NCBI RefSeq assembly: GCF_001676705.1 | Contig: NZ_CP016170.1 | Location: 4,278,001 to 4,342,000, forward strand | Direction of reading: 5' to 3' | Length of the DNA stretch: 64,000 nucleotides | Source: Bordetella bronchialis | GTDB lineage: Bacteria; Pseudomonadota; Gammaproteobacteria; Burkholderiales; Burkholderiaceae_B | Part shown: piece after piece, positions 18,362 through 27,586 of the stretch | How positions within the stretch are numbered: the stretch's first letter is position 1 | Layout of the letters: each line of letters starts with the position of its first letter | Translations under genes and position numbers: made by a program | The notes under the pieces: generated by a model | The model's input: the letters and a program-made list of their open reading frames with translations, nothing else | Database searches by the model: none | Told to the model about the DNA's origin: nothing

Positions 18362-18685
18362 ATGCCGCTCCGGCCACCCCTCACCCACGAGGACCTCACC
18401 CGCATCCGCGCCCGCTATGAGATGACGCCAGGCCGGGCGCCCTGCTCATACCAGGACGCCGTCGTGTGGCGGGACGTCGTCGCGCTCCTCCACGAAATCA
18501 AGCGTCTGCGCGCCATGCTGCTGCGCGCCGAACAATTGCGCGAGCGTTTCCCCAAGCCCGGCAATTGCCTGGACGAAGTCTGGGAGAAATTCCAGCGCGA
18601 TCTCGCGGCCGAACCCTGCGTCGTGGAACTGGGCGAGATCAAAAGCGAATTGACGGCACATCGTGCAAAAGGGAAACGGCGCTGA
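18362..18685 (+). CDS. Small uncharacterised protein
   Basis: A 107-residue soluble protein, charged and mostly helical, with a Cys in GRAPCSYQDAVVWRDVVALLHEIKRLR and another in FPKPGNCLDEVWEKF. I do not recognise a domain. It probably is a real gene: the frame has typical third-position GC, amino-acid composition is balanced, and it fills the space between the catalase and the iron permease gene. A TAC/TAT-rich patch near 18329-18350 (ACTGTTTATCCATACAGTAG) may hold its promoter. Possibly part of the same stress module. Confidence 0.6.
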   Translation: MPLRPPLTHEDLTRIRARYEMTPGRAPCSYQDAVVWRDVVALLHEIKRLRAMLLRAEQLRERFPKPGNCLDEVWEKFQRDLAAEPCVVELGEIKSELTAHRAKGKRR

Positions 18686-18770
18686 AGGCCAAAAGGAAAG
18701 CGCCGACGCGGCCCTGCCCAAGCGGCACACACTTTGCTCTACGGCAGCCATGTCTTGCCGGGAGACCACC

Positions 18771-19253
18771 ATGCATCGCCTCTTCGCGAAATTCGCCAAT
18801 GCCATCGCGCATGCCAGCGGCAGCCCCTATGCCTTCATCCTTTGCGTCCTGCTCGTGGTCATATGGGCGGCCACCGGCCCGGCCTTCCACTACTCCGAGA
18901 CCTGGCAGCTCATCATCAATACCGGCACCACCATCATCACGTTCCTGATGGTCTTCCTGATCCAGAACACGCAAAACCGCGATGGCCAGGCGTTGCAGAC
19001 CAAACTGGATGAACTCATCCGCTCCTCCAATGCCGAGAACGAATTCATGGGCATAGAGAAGCTCACCGACAAGGAACTGGAAGCCTTGCATGAGCGCTGC
19101 GAGGCCGCGGCCAGGAAGAACCAGGTAACCCTGGACAAGGCTCGCGCGGAACGGGAAAAGCGCTCGCGCAAAAGGGGCGCGCACGGCGGCCCGGCCCGGA
19201 CGGCGCAAACCGCGCAGGGCGCGGAACACAAGGGCGGCGTGCATAAGCCTTAG
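18771..19253 (+). CDS. Low-affinity iron permease family protein
   Basis: A 160-residue membrane protein with two close hydrophobic helices (about residues 17-35 and 45-65; PYAFILCVLLVVIWAATGP and TTIITFLMVFLIQNTQNRD) and a charged, Lys/Arg-rich C-terminal tail. The QNTQNRDGQALQTKLDELIR segment after helix 2 is the signature of the PF04120 low-affinity iron permease family. The ATG at 18771 is preceded by GGGAGA. Transport of iron by bacterial members has not been firmly shown. It belongs to the local stress cluster by position. Confidence 0.85.
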   Translation: MHRLFAKFANAIAHASGSPYAFILCVLLVVIWAATGPAFHYSETWQLIINTGTTIITFLMVFLIQNTQNRDGQALQTKLDELIRSSNAENEFMGIEKLTDKELEALHERCEAAARKNQVTLDKARAEREKRSRKRGAHGGPARTAQTAQGAEHKGGVHKP

Positions 19254-19261
19254 GCGCCGCT

Positions 19262-19325
19262 GTGTTCCACCACGGGCGTCGCCGTGTCCACCACGGGCGT
19301 CGCCGTGTCCACCTTGGGCGCCGCC
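19262..19325. repeat. Three tandem copies of a 21/22-base unit
   Basis: GTGTTCCACCACGGGCGTCG-CC (22 bases, 19262-19283), then a 21-base copy at 19284-19304 and a diverged 21-base copy at 19305-19325. The latter two keep one reading frame and would encode VSTTGVA-VSTLGAA. The tract lies between the iron permease stop and the SDR start, in the same frame as both genes. Confidence 0.75.
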
Positions 19326-19412
19326 GTTCCGCCATGCCGGCCCGCCATGCTTTTCCCGCCAGTCGGCATGGCGATTGCAGGTTTCTCCGCGTCCATCAAC
19401 CGGAGAACAGCC

Positions 19413-20348
19413 ATGGCCATCAAACTCAAACCCGTCGCGGAACAGGTCATCGTCATCACGGGGGCTTCCAGCGGCATCGGCCTGGCCACGGCCATGCTCG
19501 CCGCCCACCAGGGCGCCCGCGTCGTGATGGCCGCCCGCAGCCGCAGCACCCTGGAACACGTCGCGGCGGAGCTGGTCAAGGACGGGTGCGACGCCATCGC
19601 GGTGGAAGCCGACGTGGCGGTCCGGGACGACATGGACCGCGTCGCGCGGATCGCCATGGAACAGTACGGCCACGTCGATACCTGGATCAATAACGCCGGG
19701 CTGTCCATCTTCGGACGGCTGGACGAAACACCGGAGGAAGACGCCCAGCGCCTCTTCCAGGTCAACTTCTGGGGCGTGGTGCATGGATCGCTGGCCGCGC
19801 TGCCGCTGCTCAAGGCGCACGGCGGCGCGCTGATCAACGTGGGCAGCGAAGTTTCCGACGCCGCCGTGCCGCTGCAGGGCATGTATTCCGCCAGCAAGCA
19901 CGCGGTCAAGGGCTTCACCGACGCGCTGCGCATCGAACTGGAAGCCGACAAGGCGCCGGTGTCGGTCACGCTCGTCCAGCCCACGGCGGTGGATACGCCC
20001 TTTCCCGAACACGCCGCCAACTATATGGGCCAGGCGGCCAAGCTGCCCACGCCCATGATCGCCGTGGAAAAAGTCGCCGCCGCCATCCTGAACGCGGCCG
20101 CGGATCCGGACCGCGAAGTGAAGGTGGGCGCCCTGTCGGTCATCAACACCGCCATGTTCAAACTGCTGCCCGGCATGGCCGACCGCATGGCGAAGAAGCA
20201 GATGGGACGGCAGCAGCGCAACGCGCCGGCCGCGCCGCACCAGGGGACCCTGTACGTGCCGGGGGAAAGCGGCGAGACCTCGGGCTTCGGCAATAGCAAC
20301 CCCGCGGATCCCGACGAGGCCATGCGCCGGAACACCCGGCCGGCCTAG
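19413..20348 (+). CDS. Short-chain dehydrogenase/reductase (SDR) with C-terminal extension
   Basis: A 311-residue oxidoreductase. The cofactor motif TGASSGIG begins at residue 16, NNAG lies near residue 94 and the catalytic Tyr158-x3-Lys162 is in MYSASKHAVKG. A C-terminal extension of about 60 residues beyond the SDR core ends in a polar, disordered tail. The ATG at 19413 has CGGAGA upstream; an in-frame GTG at 19284 would add the heptad repeats but lacks a ribosome-binding site. It resembles the second SDR at 46029 in layout and is common in stress-related gene sets. The substrate is unknown. Confidence 0.9.
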   Translation: MAIKLKPVAEQVIVITGASSGIGLATAMLAAHQGARVVMAARSRSTLEHVAAELVKDGCDAIAVEADVAVRDDMDRVARIAMEQYGHVDTWINNAGLSIFGRLDETPEEDAQRLFQVNFWGVVHGSLAALPLLKAHGGALINVGSEVSDAAVPLQGMYSASKHAVKGFTDALRIELEADKAPVSVTLVQPTAVDTPFPEHAANYMGQAAKLPTPMIAVEKVAAAILNAAADPDREVKVGALSVINTAMFKLLPGMADRMAKKQMGRQQRNAPAAPHQGTLYVPGESGETSGFGNSNPADPDEAMRRNTRPA

Positions 20349-20442
20349 CGCCGCACGCCGCGGCAAGGAGCCCCGATGGCATCCCACGGGGCCGGCCCTG
20401 TCGGCTGACCCGAGCAAAGCCGCGGCACGCGCCGGCTCAGCA

Positions 20443-20472
20443 ATAACCCTAGCCCTGCGGGTTATCCCTCTT
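20443..20472 (+). terminator. Intrinsic terminator-like hairpin after the SDR gene
   Basis: ATAACCC (20443-20449) pairs with GGGTTAT (20459-20465) over a 9-base loop and is followed by CCCTCTTTT. The stem is short but the T-run is on the correct strand. Confidence 0.45.
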
Positions 20473-20498
20473 TTGCGCCGCCATGGAAGCGCTGCAAG

Positions 20499-20515
20499 CT
20501 GTCGACAGACGACAG
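20499..20515. promoter_or_regulatory. Candidate operator before the aldolase/ABC operon
   Basis: CTGTCG-ACAGA-CGACAG is an exact inverted repeat 66 bases before the first gene of the 20581-30468 unit. That unit encodes a GntR/FCD regulator, whose family usually binds short palindromes of this size. The link is inferred. Confidence 0.4.
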
Positions 20516-20580
20516 TTGTGCAGCGCCCATATCCCGGCCGCCGCCTGCGGCCGGGCCACCAACGTCAGGAAGGTGAGTCC

Positions 20581-21375
20581 ATGGCAGTGCAAACCCTGCA
20601 GCAACGCCCGCGTTCCATGTCCGAGGAAGAGCGCCAGGTGCGCGTCGACCTGGCGGCCGCCTACCGGCTGGTGGCCCATTACGGCATGGACGACAGCATC
20701 TATACCCATATCTCCGCGCGCGTCCCCGGCACGGAAGACCAGTTCCTGATCAATCCCTTCGGCATGCTGTTTCGCGACATCACGGCATCGTCGCTGGTCA
20801 AGATCGACCTGGACGGCCGCATCGTCGAGCCGAACGGCCATGACGTGAATCCCGCCGGCTTCACCATCCATAGCGCCGTGCATATGGCGCGGCACGACGC
20901 CACCTGCGTCCTGCACACCCATACCGTCGCCGGCGTCGCGGTGTCCTCGCTGGCCTGCGGCCTGCAGCCCTGCAACCAGTGGGCGCTGCAATTCCACAAT
21001 CGCGTGGTCTACCACGAGTACGAGGGCATCGCGCTGGATCATGGCGAACGCCAACGTCTGATCGAGGACCTGGGGCCCACCTCGCGCGCCATGATCCTGC
21101 GCAATCATGGCCTGCTGACGCTGGGGTGTACCGTGGCCGAGGCCTTCATCCTGCATTTGAACCTGGAGCGCGCGTGCCGGGTGCAGATGGCCATCCAGGC
21201 CAGCGGCCAGCCCGTCCAGCCGGTGCCCGAGGAAGTCGCCGAGCGTACCGCCCGCCAGTACGAAAGCGGCGACAGCAACCGCCTGCCCGGACAGGGCCGG
21301 GATCCGCATGCGCGCGAATGGCGCGCGATGCTGCAGCGCCTGGAACCGCCCACCAGCGCGTCCTACCGGGATTGA
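20581..21375 (+). CDS. Class II aldolase/adducin family protein
   Basis: A 264-residue protein of the fuculose-phosphate aldolase/adducin fold. Zinc-ligand candidates are His112 and His114 in LHTHT and His176 in NHGLL, the usual triad of the fold. The ATG at 20581 follows AAGGTGAG. It leads the plus-strand unit continuing with a peptide-type ABC importer; such proteins often act as aldolases or decarboxylases on small hydroxy acids. A second, diverged member is at 61056. The reaction cannot be named from sequence. Confidence 0.88.
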   Translation: MAVQTLQQRPRSMSEEERQVRVDLAAAYRLVAHYGMDDSIYTHISARVPGTEDQFLINPFGMLFRDITASSLVKIDLDGRIVEPNGHDVNPAGFTIHSAVHMARHDATCVLHTHTVAGVAVSSLACGLQPCNQWALQFHNRVVYHEYEGIALDHGERQRLIEDLGPTSRAMILRNHGLLTLGCTVAEAFILHLNLERACRVQMAIQASGQPVQPVPEEVAERTARQYESGDSNRLPGQGRDPHAREWRAMLQRLEPPTSASYRD

Positions 21376-21450
21376 CGCGCCCGTCCCCCGCGCGCCGGAA
21401 TGCCCGGCACGCCATTCCGATTTCCGCTTATCCAGAAGGATCCGCCAGTC

Positions 21451-23016
21451 ATGAATCGTCGTGAGCTAATGAAGCTGGGCGCCGCAGGCCTGGGCATTTC
21501 CATCGCCGGGGTTCCCTTGTCCGCGCTGGCCCAGGCCAAAAAGGGCGGCACCCTGAACGTGATCGTGCAGCCGGAACCGCCCGGACTCATGCTGGGCATC
21601 GTCCAGAACGGCCCTGCCCAGATGGTGGCCGGCAACATCTACGAAGGCCTGCTGCGCTACGACGAGAAACTGGAGCCGCACCCGCAACTGGCCACCTCCT
21701 GGACCATGAGCGAAGACGGCCTGACCTATACCTTCAAGCTCAAGCCCGACGTCGCCTGGCACGACGGCAAGCCCTTCACCGCCGACGACGTGGTGTTTTC
21801 CGCCAATGTCTTCCTGCGCAAGACCCACGCACGGCTGCGCGGCAATCTGGAGGCCGTCGACACCATCACGGCGCTGGACCCGCTTACCGTCCAGTTCAAG
21901 CTGAAATATCCCTTCGGGCCTTTCCTGGGCCTGTTCGAGAACGGCTCCATGCCCATGGTGCCCAGGCATATCTATGAAGGCACGGACTTCCTTGCCAACC
22001 CGGCCAATAACACGCCCATCGGCACCGGCCCCTTCAAATTCAAGGAATGGGTGAAGGGTTCGTACATCCATCTGGTCGCGAACGACAAGTACCACATCAA
22101 GGATCTGCCGCTCGTCGACAACGTCTATTTCCATGTGATTCCGGATGCCGCCTCGCGCGCGGCCGCCTTCGAATCCGGCAAGGTGGACATCGTGCCGGGC
22201 GGCGCCGTGGAGTTCTTCGACGTGGCGCGGCTGGCCAAGCTGCCCGGCACGGCCGTGACGACCAAGGGCTGGGAGTTCTTCGCGCCGCAATCCTGGCTGT
22301 GGCTGAACAACCGCAAGGCCCCGATGGACAACGTCAAGTTCCGGCAGGCCGTCATGTACGCGATCAATCGCGAAGCCATGGTGAAGATCGCCTTCCAGGG
22401 CTATGCCAAGGTCGCCACCGGTCCCTTCAACAGCCACATCAAGTACTACAGCGACGATGTGGCCAAGTATCCGCACGACCTGAACAAGGCCAGGCAGCTG
22501 CTGGCGGAATCCGGCTACAAGGGCGAGCCGCTGCGCCTGCTGCCCCTGCCGTATGGGGAGACATGGCAGCGCCAGGCGGAGATCGTGCGGCAGAATCTGA
22601 TGCAGGCGGGCGTCAAGATCGACATCACGCCCTCGGACGTGGCGGGCTGGAACCAGCGGCTGAACGAATGGGATTACGACATCGCGTTCACCTATGTGTA
22701 CCAGTACGGCGATCCGGCGCTGGGCGTCGCGCGCAACTACACCAGCAGCACCATCGCCAAGGGCTCGCCGTTCAACAACGTCGAGGGCTATAGCAATCCC
22801 AAGGTGGACGAACTGTTCGCCAGCGGCGCGCGCGCCGTGGACCCCAGGCAGCGCGCGGAAGCCTATCTGCAGGTGCAGAAGATCCTGCTGCAGGACGTGC
22901 CGGTCGCCTGGCTGCACGAAATCGAATTCCCCACGCTGTACCGCACCAAGGTACATGACCCGGTCAGTTCCGCCATCGGCCTGAACGACAGTCTCAGCCG
23001 CGCCTGGGTAGGTTGA
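21451..23016 (+). CDS. ABC transporter substrate-binding protein, peptide/nickel (SBP_bac_5) family
   Basis: A 521-residue periplasmic receptor. The N-terminus has a twin-arginine-like signal (MNRRELMKLG, then a hydrophobic stretch ending in ALAQA), so export by Tat is possible. The mature part has family motifs LATSWTMSEDGLTYTFKLKPDVAWHDGKPFTADDV (positions about 76-110) and NRKAPMDNVKFRQAVMYAINR. It delivers its ligand to the permeases encoded directly downstream (11 bases gap). Ligands in this family are di/oligopeptides, opines, glutathione or other amines; context with an amidohydrolase-type deacetylase suggests an acylated amine or peptide. Confidence 0.93.
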   Translation: MNRRELMKLGAAGLGISIAGVPLSALAQAKKGGTLNVIVQPEPPGLMLGIVQNGPAQMVAGNIYEGLLRYDEKLEPHPQLATSWTMSEDGLTYTFKLKPDVAWHDGKPFTADDVVFSANVFLRKTHARLRGNLEAVDTITALDPLTVQFKLKYPFGPFLGLFENGSMPMVPRHIYEGTDFLANPANNTPIGTGPFKFKEWVKGSYIHLVANDKYHIKDLPLVDNVYFHVIPDAASRAAAFESGKVDIVPGGAVEFFDVARLAKLPGTAVTTKGWEFFAPQSWLWLNNRKAPMDNVKFRQAVMYAINREAMVKIAFQGYAKVATGPFNSHIKYYSDDVAKYPHDLNKARQLLAESGYKGEPLRLLPLPYGETWQRQAEIVRQNLMQAGVKIDITPSDVAGWNQRLNEWDYDIAFTYVYQYGDPALGVARNYTSSTIAKGSPFNNVEGYSNPKVDELFASGARAVDPRQRAEAYLQVQKILLQDVPVAWLHEIEFPTLYRTKVHDPVSSAIGLNDSLSRAWVG

Positions 23017-23026
23017 GCCGCGAGCG

Positions 23027-24001
23027 ATGAGACGCCTGCAATTCATGCTGACCCGGCTGGCACAGGGCCTGGTGGCCCTGATGCTGATCGCGACGGTGAA
23101 CTTCCTGCTGATACGCGCCGCCCCGGGCGACCCGGTCGCCGTCATGGCGGGCGAGGCCGGGGCCTCGGACGCGCAGTTCGTATCCCAGTTGCGCCAGCAA
23201 TTCGGCCTGGACCAGCCCCTGGGCACGCAGCTGTTCACCTACCTGCGCCACGTCGTCCAGCTGGACCTGGGCTATTCGTATCGGCAGCAGCAGCCCGTGA
23301 TGGCGCTGATCGCGCAGCGCCTGCCGGCCACGCTGCTGCTGACCGGCAGCGCCTTCGTGCTGTCGCTCATCCTGGGCGTGATGGCGGGCGCGCTGGCCAG
23401 CCGCCGCGCCGGCAGCTGGGTGGATAGCGCGGTCACCGTCGTCTCGCTGGTCTTCTACGCCACCCCGCTCTATTGGCTGGCGATGATGGCGGTGCTGCTC
23501 TTCACCGTCAAACTTGGCGTGCTGCCCGGTTTCGGCTACTTCACCGTGGGCGCGGACCTGCACGGCATGGCCCTGGCGTGGGATATCGCCCAGCATCTGG
23601 TCCTGCCGGCGTTGACGCTGGCGCTGTTCTATATGGCCGTTTATGCGCGCATGACGCGGGCGTCGATGCTGGAAGTCGCGCAAATGGATTTCGTCAAGAC
23701 GGCGCGCGCCAAGGGCGTGCGGCCGGGGCGCATCCAGCGCGCCCACATCCTGCGCAATGCCCTGCTGCCCGTCGTAACGCTGGCCGGCATCCAGGCCGGC
23801 GGCATGATAGGCGGCGCCGTGCTCACGGAAACCGTCTTCGCCTGGCCGGGGATAGGCCGGCTGATGTTCGATGCGCTGATGCAGCGCGACTACAACCTGC
23901 TGCTGGGATGTTTCCTGGTGGCCGCGGCCATGGCGGTGGTCTTCAATCTGATTACGGACTTCGTCTACACGCTGGTCGATCCGCGGATCGAGTTGACCTA
24001 G
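23027..24001 (+). CDS. ABC transporter permease, DppB type
   Basis: A 324-residue inner-membrane permease with six helices. The first helix and the following APGDPV motif, and the ABC-docking loop near residues 210-245 (FVKTARAKGVRPGRIQRAHILRNALLPVVT; EAA-type), are typical of DppB. It begins 11 bases after the receptor gene. It pairs with the DppC-type subunit to form the translocation channel. Confidence 0.94.
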   Translation: MRRLQFMLTRLAQGLVALMLIATVNFLLIRAAPGDPVAVMAGEAGASDAQFVSQLRQQFGLDQPLGTQLFTYLRHVVQLDLGYSYRQQQPVMALIAQRLPATLLLTGSAFVLSLILGVMAGALASRRAGSWVDSAVTVVSLVFYATPLYWLAMMAVLLFTVKLGVLPGFGYFTVGADLHGMALAWDIAQHLVLPALTLALFYMAVYARMTRASMLEVAQMDFVKTARAKGVRPGRIQRAHILRNALLPVVTLAGIQAGGMIGGAVLTETVFAWPGIGRLMFDALMQRDYNLLLGCFLVAAAMAVVFNLITDFVYTLVDPRIELT

Positions 24002-24039
24002 GGGCGGCCGACGCGCCCTGGCAGAAAAGGGGAAAGCCC

Positions 24040-24882
24040 ATGAGCAGTGCATTCTGGCGGCGCTTCTGCCGCAACAAGGGTGCGGTGGCCGGCCTGCTGG
24101 TGCTGGCCGTCGCCGCGCTGGCGGCCGTCTTCGGCCCGATGTTCGCCCCCGGCAACCCCTGGGACATGACGCAAATGCCCTTCCTGGCGCCGGGCGCCGA
24201 GCCCGGTGTGCTCATGGGAACGGACACCCTGGGCCGCGACATCCTGTCCGGCGTCATCTATGGCGCCCGCGTATCGCTGTTGATCGGCGTGGTATCCACC
24301 GCGGTGTCGCTGCTGATCGGCGTCGGCATCGGCGCGGTGGCCGGCTACTTCGGCCGCTGGATCGACGCGGCGCTGATGCGCTTTACCGAACTCTTCCAGT
24401 GCATCCCCAGTTTCGCGCTGGCCATCGTGCTGGTCGCCATCTTCCAGCCGTCCGTGCGGTCCATCGTGGCGGCGATAGGCGTGGTGTCCTGGCCGCCGGT
24501 GGCCCGCCTGGTGCGCGGCGAATTCCTGACCCTGAGGCAGCGCGATTTCGTCGCCGCCGCGCGCCTGGCCGGACAGTCCACGCCGCGCATCATCCTGACG
24601 CAGATCCTGCCCAACGCCGCGTCGCCGATCGTCGTGATGGCCTCGCTGATGGTCGCGACCAGCATCCTGCTGGAATCCAGCCTGAGTTTCCTGGGGCTGG
24701 GCGATCCCAACCAGATGAGCTGGGGCTATATGGTCGGCTCCGCGCGCAGCGTCCTGCAACAGGCGTGGTGGATGGCGGTGTTCCCGGGCCTGGCCATCCT
24801 GCTGACCGTCCTGGCCTTGAATCTGGTCGGCGAAGGATTGAACGACGGCCTGAATGCCCGGCTGGACGGGAGAAACCGATGA
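24040..24882 (+). CDS. ABC transporter permease, DppC type
   Basis: A 280-residue inner-membrane permease of the DppC subfamily. Markers are the HPLGTD-like segment LMGTDTLGRDILSGVIYGARVSL near residue 58 and the EAA loop around residue 165 (RDFVAAARLAGQSTPRIILTQILPN). The ATG at 24040 follows AAAAGGGGAAAG. Its stop overlaps the start of the ATPase gene in ATGA. Confidence 0.94.
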   Translation: MSSAFWRRFCRNKGAVAGLLVLAVAALAAVFGPMFAPGNPWDMTQMPFLAPGAEPGVLMGTDTLGRDILSGVIYGARVSLLIGVVSTAVSLLIGVGIGAVAGYFGRWIDAALMRFTELFQCIPSFALAIVLVAIFQPSVRSIVAAIGVVSWPPVARLVRGEFLTLRQRDFVAAARLAGQSTPRIILTQILPNAASPIVVMASLMVATSILLESSLSFLGLGDPNQMSWGYMVGSARSVLQQAWWMAVFPGLAILLTVLALNLVGEGLNDGLNARLDGRNR

Positions 24883-26558
24883 GCGCGGCCATCGCGTCGG
24901 ACACGGGCGGCGATACCGCGCCGGTCCTGGAAGTGCAGGGCCTGAGCATCCGCCTGCCCAAGGGCGCGGACCGCGAGCTGGCGGTGCGCGAGGCGACATT
25001 CGCCATCCTGCCCGGCCAGACCCTGTGCGTCGTCGGCGAATCGGGCTCGGGCAAATCGATGATCGCCAATGCCGTCATGGGCCTGCTGCCGCGGCCGGCC
25101 GTGCAGCCGGTGGCCGGGCGCGTCCTGTTCGAAGGGCAGGATCTGCTGTCCCTGGACGAAGACCGCATGCGCGCGCTGCGCGGCCACCGCATGGGCATGG
25201 TGTTCCAGGAACCGATGTCGGCGCTGAATCCGGTCATGCGGATCGGCGACCAGATCGCGGAGGTCTTCGACGCCCACATCAGGCTGCCCGCGGCGGAAAA
25301 GCGCCGCCGCATTATCGCCGCCCTGGCCGACGTGGGCCTGCCCGACCCCGAACTGCTGATGGATGCCTACCCCTTCCGGCTGTCCGGCGGGCAGCGGCAG
25401 CGCGTGATGATCGCCTGCGCCCTGGCGCTGGAGCCAAGGCTGCTGATCGCCGACGAGCCCACCACGGCCCTGGACGTCACCACGCAGGCGCAGATCCTGG
25501 CCCTGATGCGGGACTTGCAGCGGCGCCGTGGCACCGCCCTGCTCTTCATCACCCACGATTTCGGTGTGGTCGCGGAAATCGCCGACCACGTGGTGGTCAT
25601 GCAAAACGGCAGCGTGATCGAAGCCGGCCCGGCCGCCCAGGTGCTGTCCCAGCCCCGGCAACCCTACACGCGGCAACTGATCGCGGCCATCCCCCACGGC
25701 ACGCCGCGCGCCAGCGAAGCCGCGCCGGATCCGCTGCATGTCCTGCAAGTGCAGGGGCTATGCAAGACCTATGTGACGGCGGGCGGCCTGTTCCGCCGCG
25801 GCCGCGAAGTGCGGGCCGCCAGCGATGTCAGCTTCACGCTGCGCCGCGGCCAGACGCTGGGGCTGGTGGGCGAGTCCGGGTCCGGCAAGTCCACGGTGGG
25901 ACGCTGCATCGTCGGCCTGCAGCCCTTCGATGGCGGCCGCATCCTGTTCAAGGGGCAGAGCCTGCTTTCCGGGCCGCGCTTCCGCGCGGTGTCCCAGGGA
26001 CGCATCCAGATGGTGTTCCAGGATCCCTATGCCTCCTTGAATCCGCGGCACCGCATCGGCGCGGCCATCGCCGCCGGCCCCATCGCGCAGGGCGTGCCGA
26101 AACGGCAAGCCATGGCCAAGGCCATCGAGCTGCTGCGCCTGGTCGGGCTGGGACCGGAAGCCGCCGACCGCTATCCGCACGAGTTCTCCGGCGGGCAGCG
26201 CCAGCGCATCGGCATCGCGCGCGCCCTGGCCATGGAGCCGGAACTGCTGGTCGCCGACGAACCGGTTTCCGCGCTGGACGTTTCGGTCCAGGCCCAAGTG
26301 CTGGAGCTGTTCGCGCGCGTGCGGGAGCAATTCCAGCTGGCCATGGTGTTCATCACGCACGACCTGCGCGTGGCCGGGGAAATGTGCGATCACATCGCCG
26401 TCATGCAGCGCGGCCGGATCGTCGAGTACGGCGCCACGGCGGAGGTCCTGCGCAATCCGCGGCACGCGTACACGCGCACGCTGATCGACGCGGTGCCCAG
26501 GCTCGACAGCGTCCAGGACGCACCGCTTGAAGGCGTTGACTTGAAGGTATGCACATGA
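24879..26558 (+). CDS. Fused dual ATP-binding ABC protein (DppD-DppF type)
   Basis: A 559-residue protein with two complete ATPase domains in one chain, energising peptide-type import. Domain 1 has Walker A GESGSGKS from Gly53 and signature LSGGQRQR from Leu168; domain 2 has Walker A from Gly331 and FSGGQRQR from Phe436, each followed by a Walker [13 protein letters not shown] or [12 protein letters not shown]. Both end with the oligopeptide-type C-terminal segment ([24 protein letters not shown]). The fusion replaces the usual separate DppD and DppF. It is coupled to the DppC gene by a four-base overlap. Confidence 0.95.
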   Translation: MSAAIASDTGGDTAPVLEVQGLSIRLPKGADRELAVREATFAILPGQTLCVVGESGSGKSMIANAVMGLLPRPAVQPVAGRVLFEGQDLLSLDEDRMRALRGHRMGMVFQEPMSALNPVMRIGDQIAEVFDAHIRLPAAEKRRRIIAALADVGLPDPELLMDAYPFRLSGGQRQRVMIACALALEPRLLIADEPTTALDVTTQAQILALMRDLQRRRGTALLFITHDFGVVAEIADHVVVMQNGSVIEAGPAAQVLSQPRQPYTRQLIAAIPHGTPRASEAAPDPLHVLQVQGLCKTYVTAGGLFRRGREVRAASDVSFTLRRGQTLGLVGESGSGKSTVGRCIVGLQPFDGGRILFKGQSLLSGPRFRAVSQGRIQMVFQDPYASLNPRHRIGAAIAAGPIAQGVPKRQAMAKAIELLRLVGLGPEAADRYPHEFSGGQRQRIGIARALAMEPELLVADEPVSALDVSVQAQVLELFARVREQFQLAMVFITHDLRVAGEMCDHIAVMQRGRIVEYGATAEVLRNPRHAYTRTLIDAVPRLDSVQDAPLEGVDLKVCT

Positions 26559-26568
26559 AGGCGGATCG

Positions 26569-27585
26569 ATGATGGCCGACGTCGCGATGAATGACGCAGT
26601 ACAAGCCGCCTCGGGGGACGTGGGCGCCTTCGCGGCGTTCGGCGGACGACGCCCGCGCGTGGCCTTGCTCAGCACCCAGCTCGACATGGCCTATCTGCTG
26701 CCGGCCTTCGCCGAGCTGTTTCCCGAAGCGGATGTCCGGCTGCAGGCCGCGCTGGGCGATCTCCAGGAGATCGACGCGGCGGTGTGCTGGATGCCGCCGC
26801 GCGGCCTGCTGGCCCGGATGCCGGAGCTGAAGCTGATACAGTCCATCGCCGCCGGCATCGACCACATCACGGCCGACCCCGGCCTGCCCGCGGTTCCCGT
26901 GTGCCGCATGGTCGATCCCGATATGGCGGCCGGCATGGCGGCCTACGTATGCTGGGCCGTGACGAACCGGCAGCGCCATATGTACGGCTATGTGGCCTCC
27001 GCGGCCGAACGGCAGTGGCGGGAGCAGCCGGTGGAAGCGCCCGGCGCCCACCGCGTGGGCATCGCCGGCCTGGGCGCCCTGGGCGTACGCTGCGCCCTGG
27101 CCCTGCGCGCCATCGGCTACCGCGTCAGCGGCTGGAGCCGCGGGCCCAAGTCCGGCTTGCCCGCCGACATCGCGCTGTTCCATGGCGACGCCCAGCGCGC
27201 GGCCTTCCTGGCCGGCTGCGATACGCTGGTATGCCTGTTGCCCTACACCCCGGAAACGCACGGCATCCTGGATGCCGGATGCTACGACCGCCTGCCGCGT
27301 GGCGCGCACCTGGTCAACGTCGGACGCGGCGCGCACGTCGTGGAAGCCGACCTGCTGCGCGCCCTGGACAGCGGCCAGCTGGGCTACGCCACGCTGGACA
27401 CCTTCACGGAAGAACCGCTGCCGGCGGACCATCCCTACTGGACGCATCCACGCATACTGGTAACGCCGCACATCGCTTCCCGGACGCCGGCGCGCGCGAT
27501 CGCGCGCCAGACCCGGGCCAACCTGGCGCAGATTATCCTGGGCAATGCCGCCGCGGTCGCCGTCGATCCGGCCAAGGGCTACTGA
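26569..27585 (+). CDS. D-isomer-specific 2-hydroxyacid dehydrogenase (GhrA-like)
   Basis: A 338-residue NAD(P)-dependent dehydrogenase reducing 2-keto acids such as glyoxylate or hydroxypyruvate. The Rossmann motif is GIAGLGALG near residue 164; catalytic residues are Arg253 (NVGRGAHVV), Glu281/282 (TEEPLP) and His301 (TPHIASRT). The N-terminal 25 residues are an Ala-rich extension, so translation might begin at a later codon. It starts ten bases after the ABC ATPase and so belongs to the same unit, where it may process the carbon backbone of the imported compound. Confidence 0.9.
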   Translation: MMADVAMNDAVQAASGDVGAFAAFGGRRPRVALLSTQLDMAYLLPAFAELFPEADVRLQAALGDLQEIDAAVCWMPPRGLLARMPELKLIQSIAAGIDHITADPGLPAVPVCRMVDPDMAAGMAAYVCWAVTNRQRHMYGYVASAAERQWREQPVEAPGAHRVGIAGLGALGVRCALALRAIGYRVSGWSRGPKSGLPADIALFHGDAQRAAFLAGCDTLVCLLPYTPETHGILDAGCYDRLPRGAHLVNVGRGAHVVEADLLRALDSGQLGYATLDTFTEEPLPADHPYWTHPRILVTPHIASRTPARAIARQTRANLAQIILGNAAAVAVDPAKGY

Positions 27586-27586
27586 G

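Noticed and set aside
19284..19412. SDR start at GTG 19284 giving a repeat-bearing N-terminus
   Set aside because: No ribosome-binding site there, whereas the ATG at 19413 has CGGAGA upstream and begins directly before the cofactor domain. Kept as a finding for the repeat itself.
18639..20417. A 592-codon minus-strand frame opposite the iron permease and SDR genes
   Set aside because: Covers two well-supported plus-strand genes and the tandem repeat and has skewed composition. Shadow.
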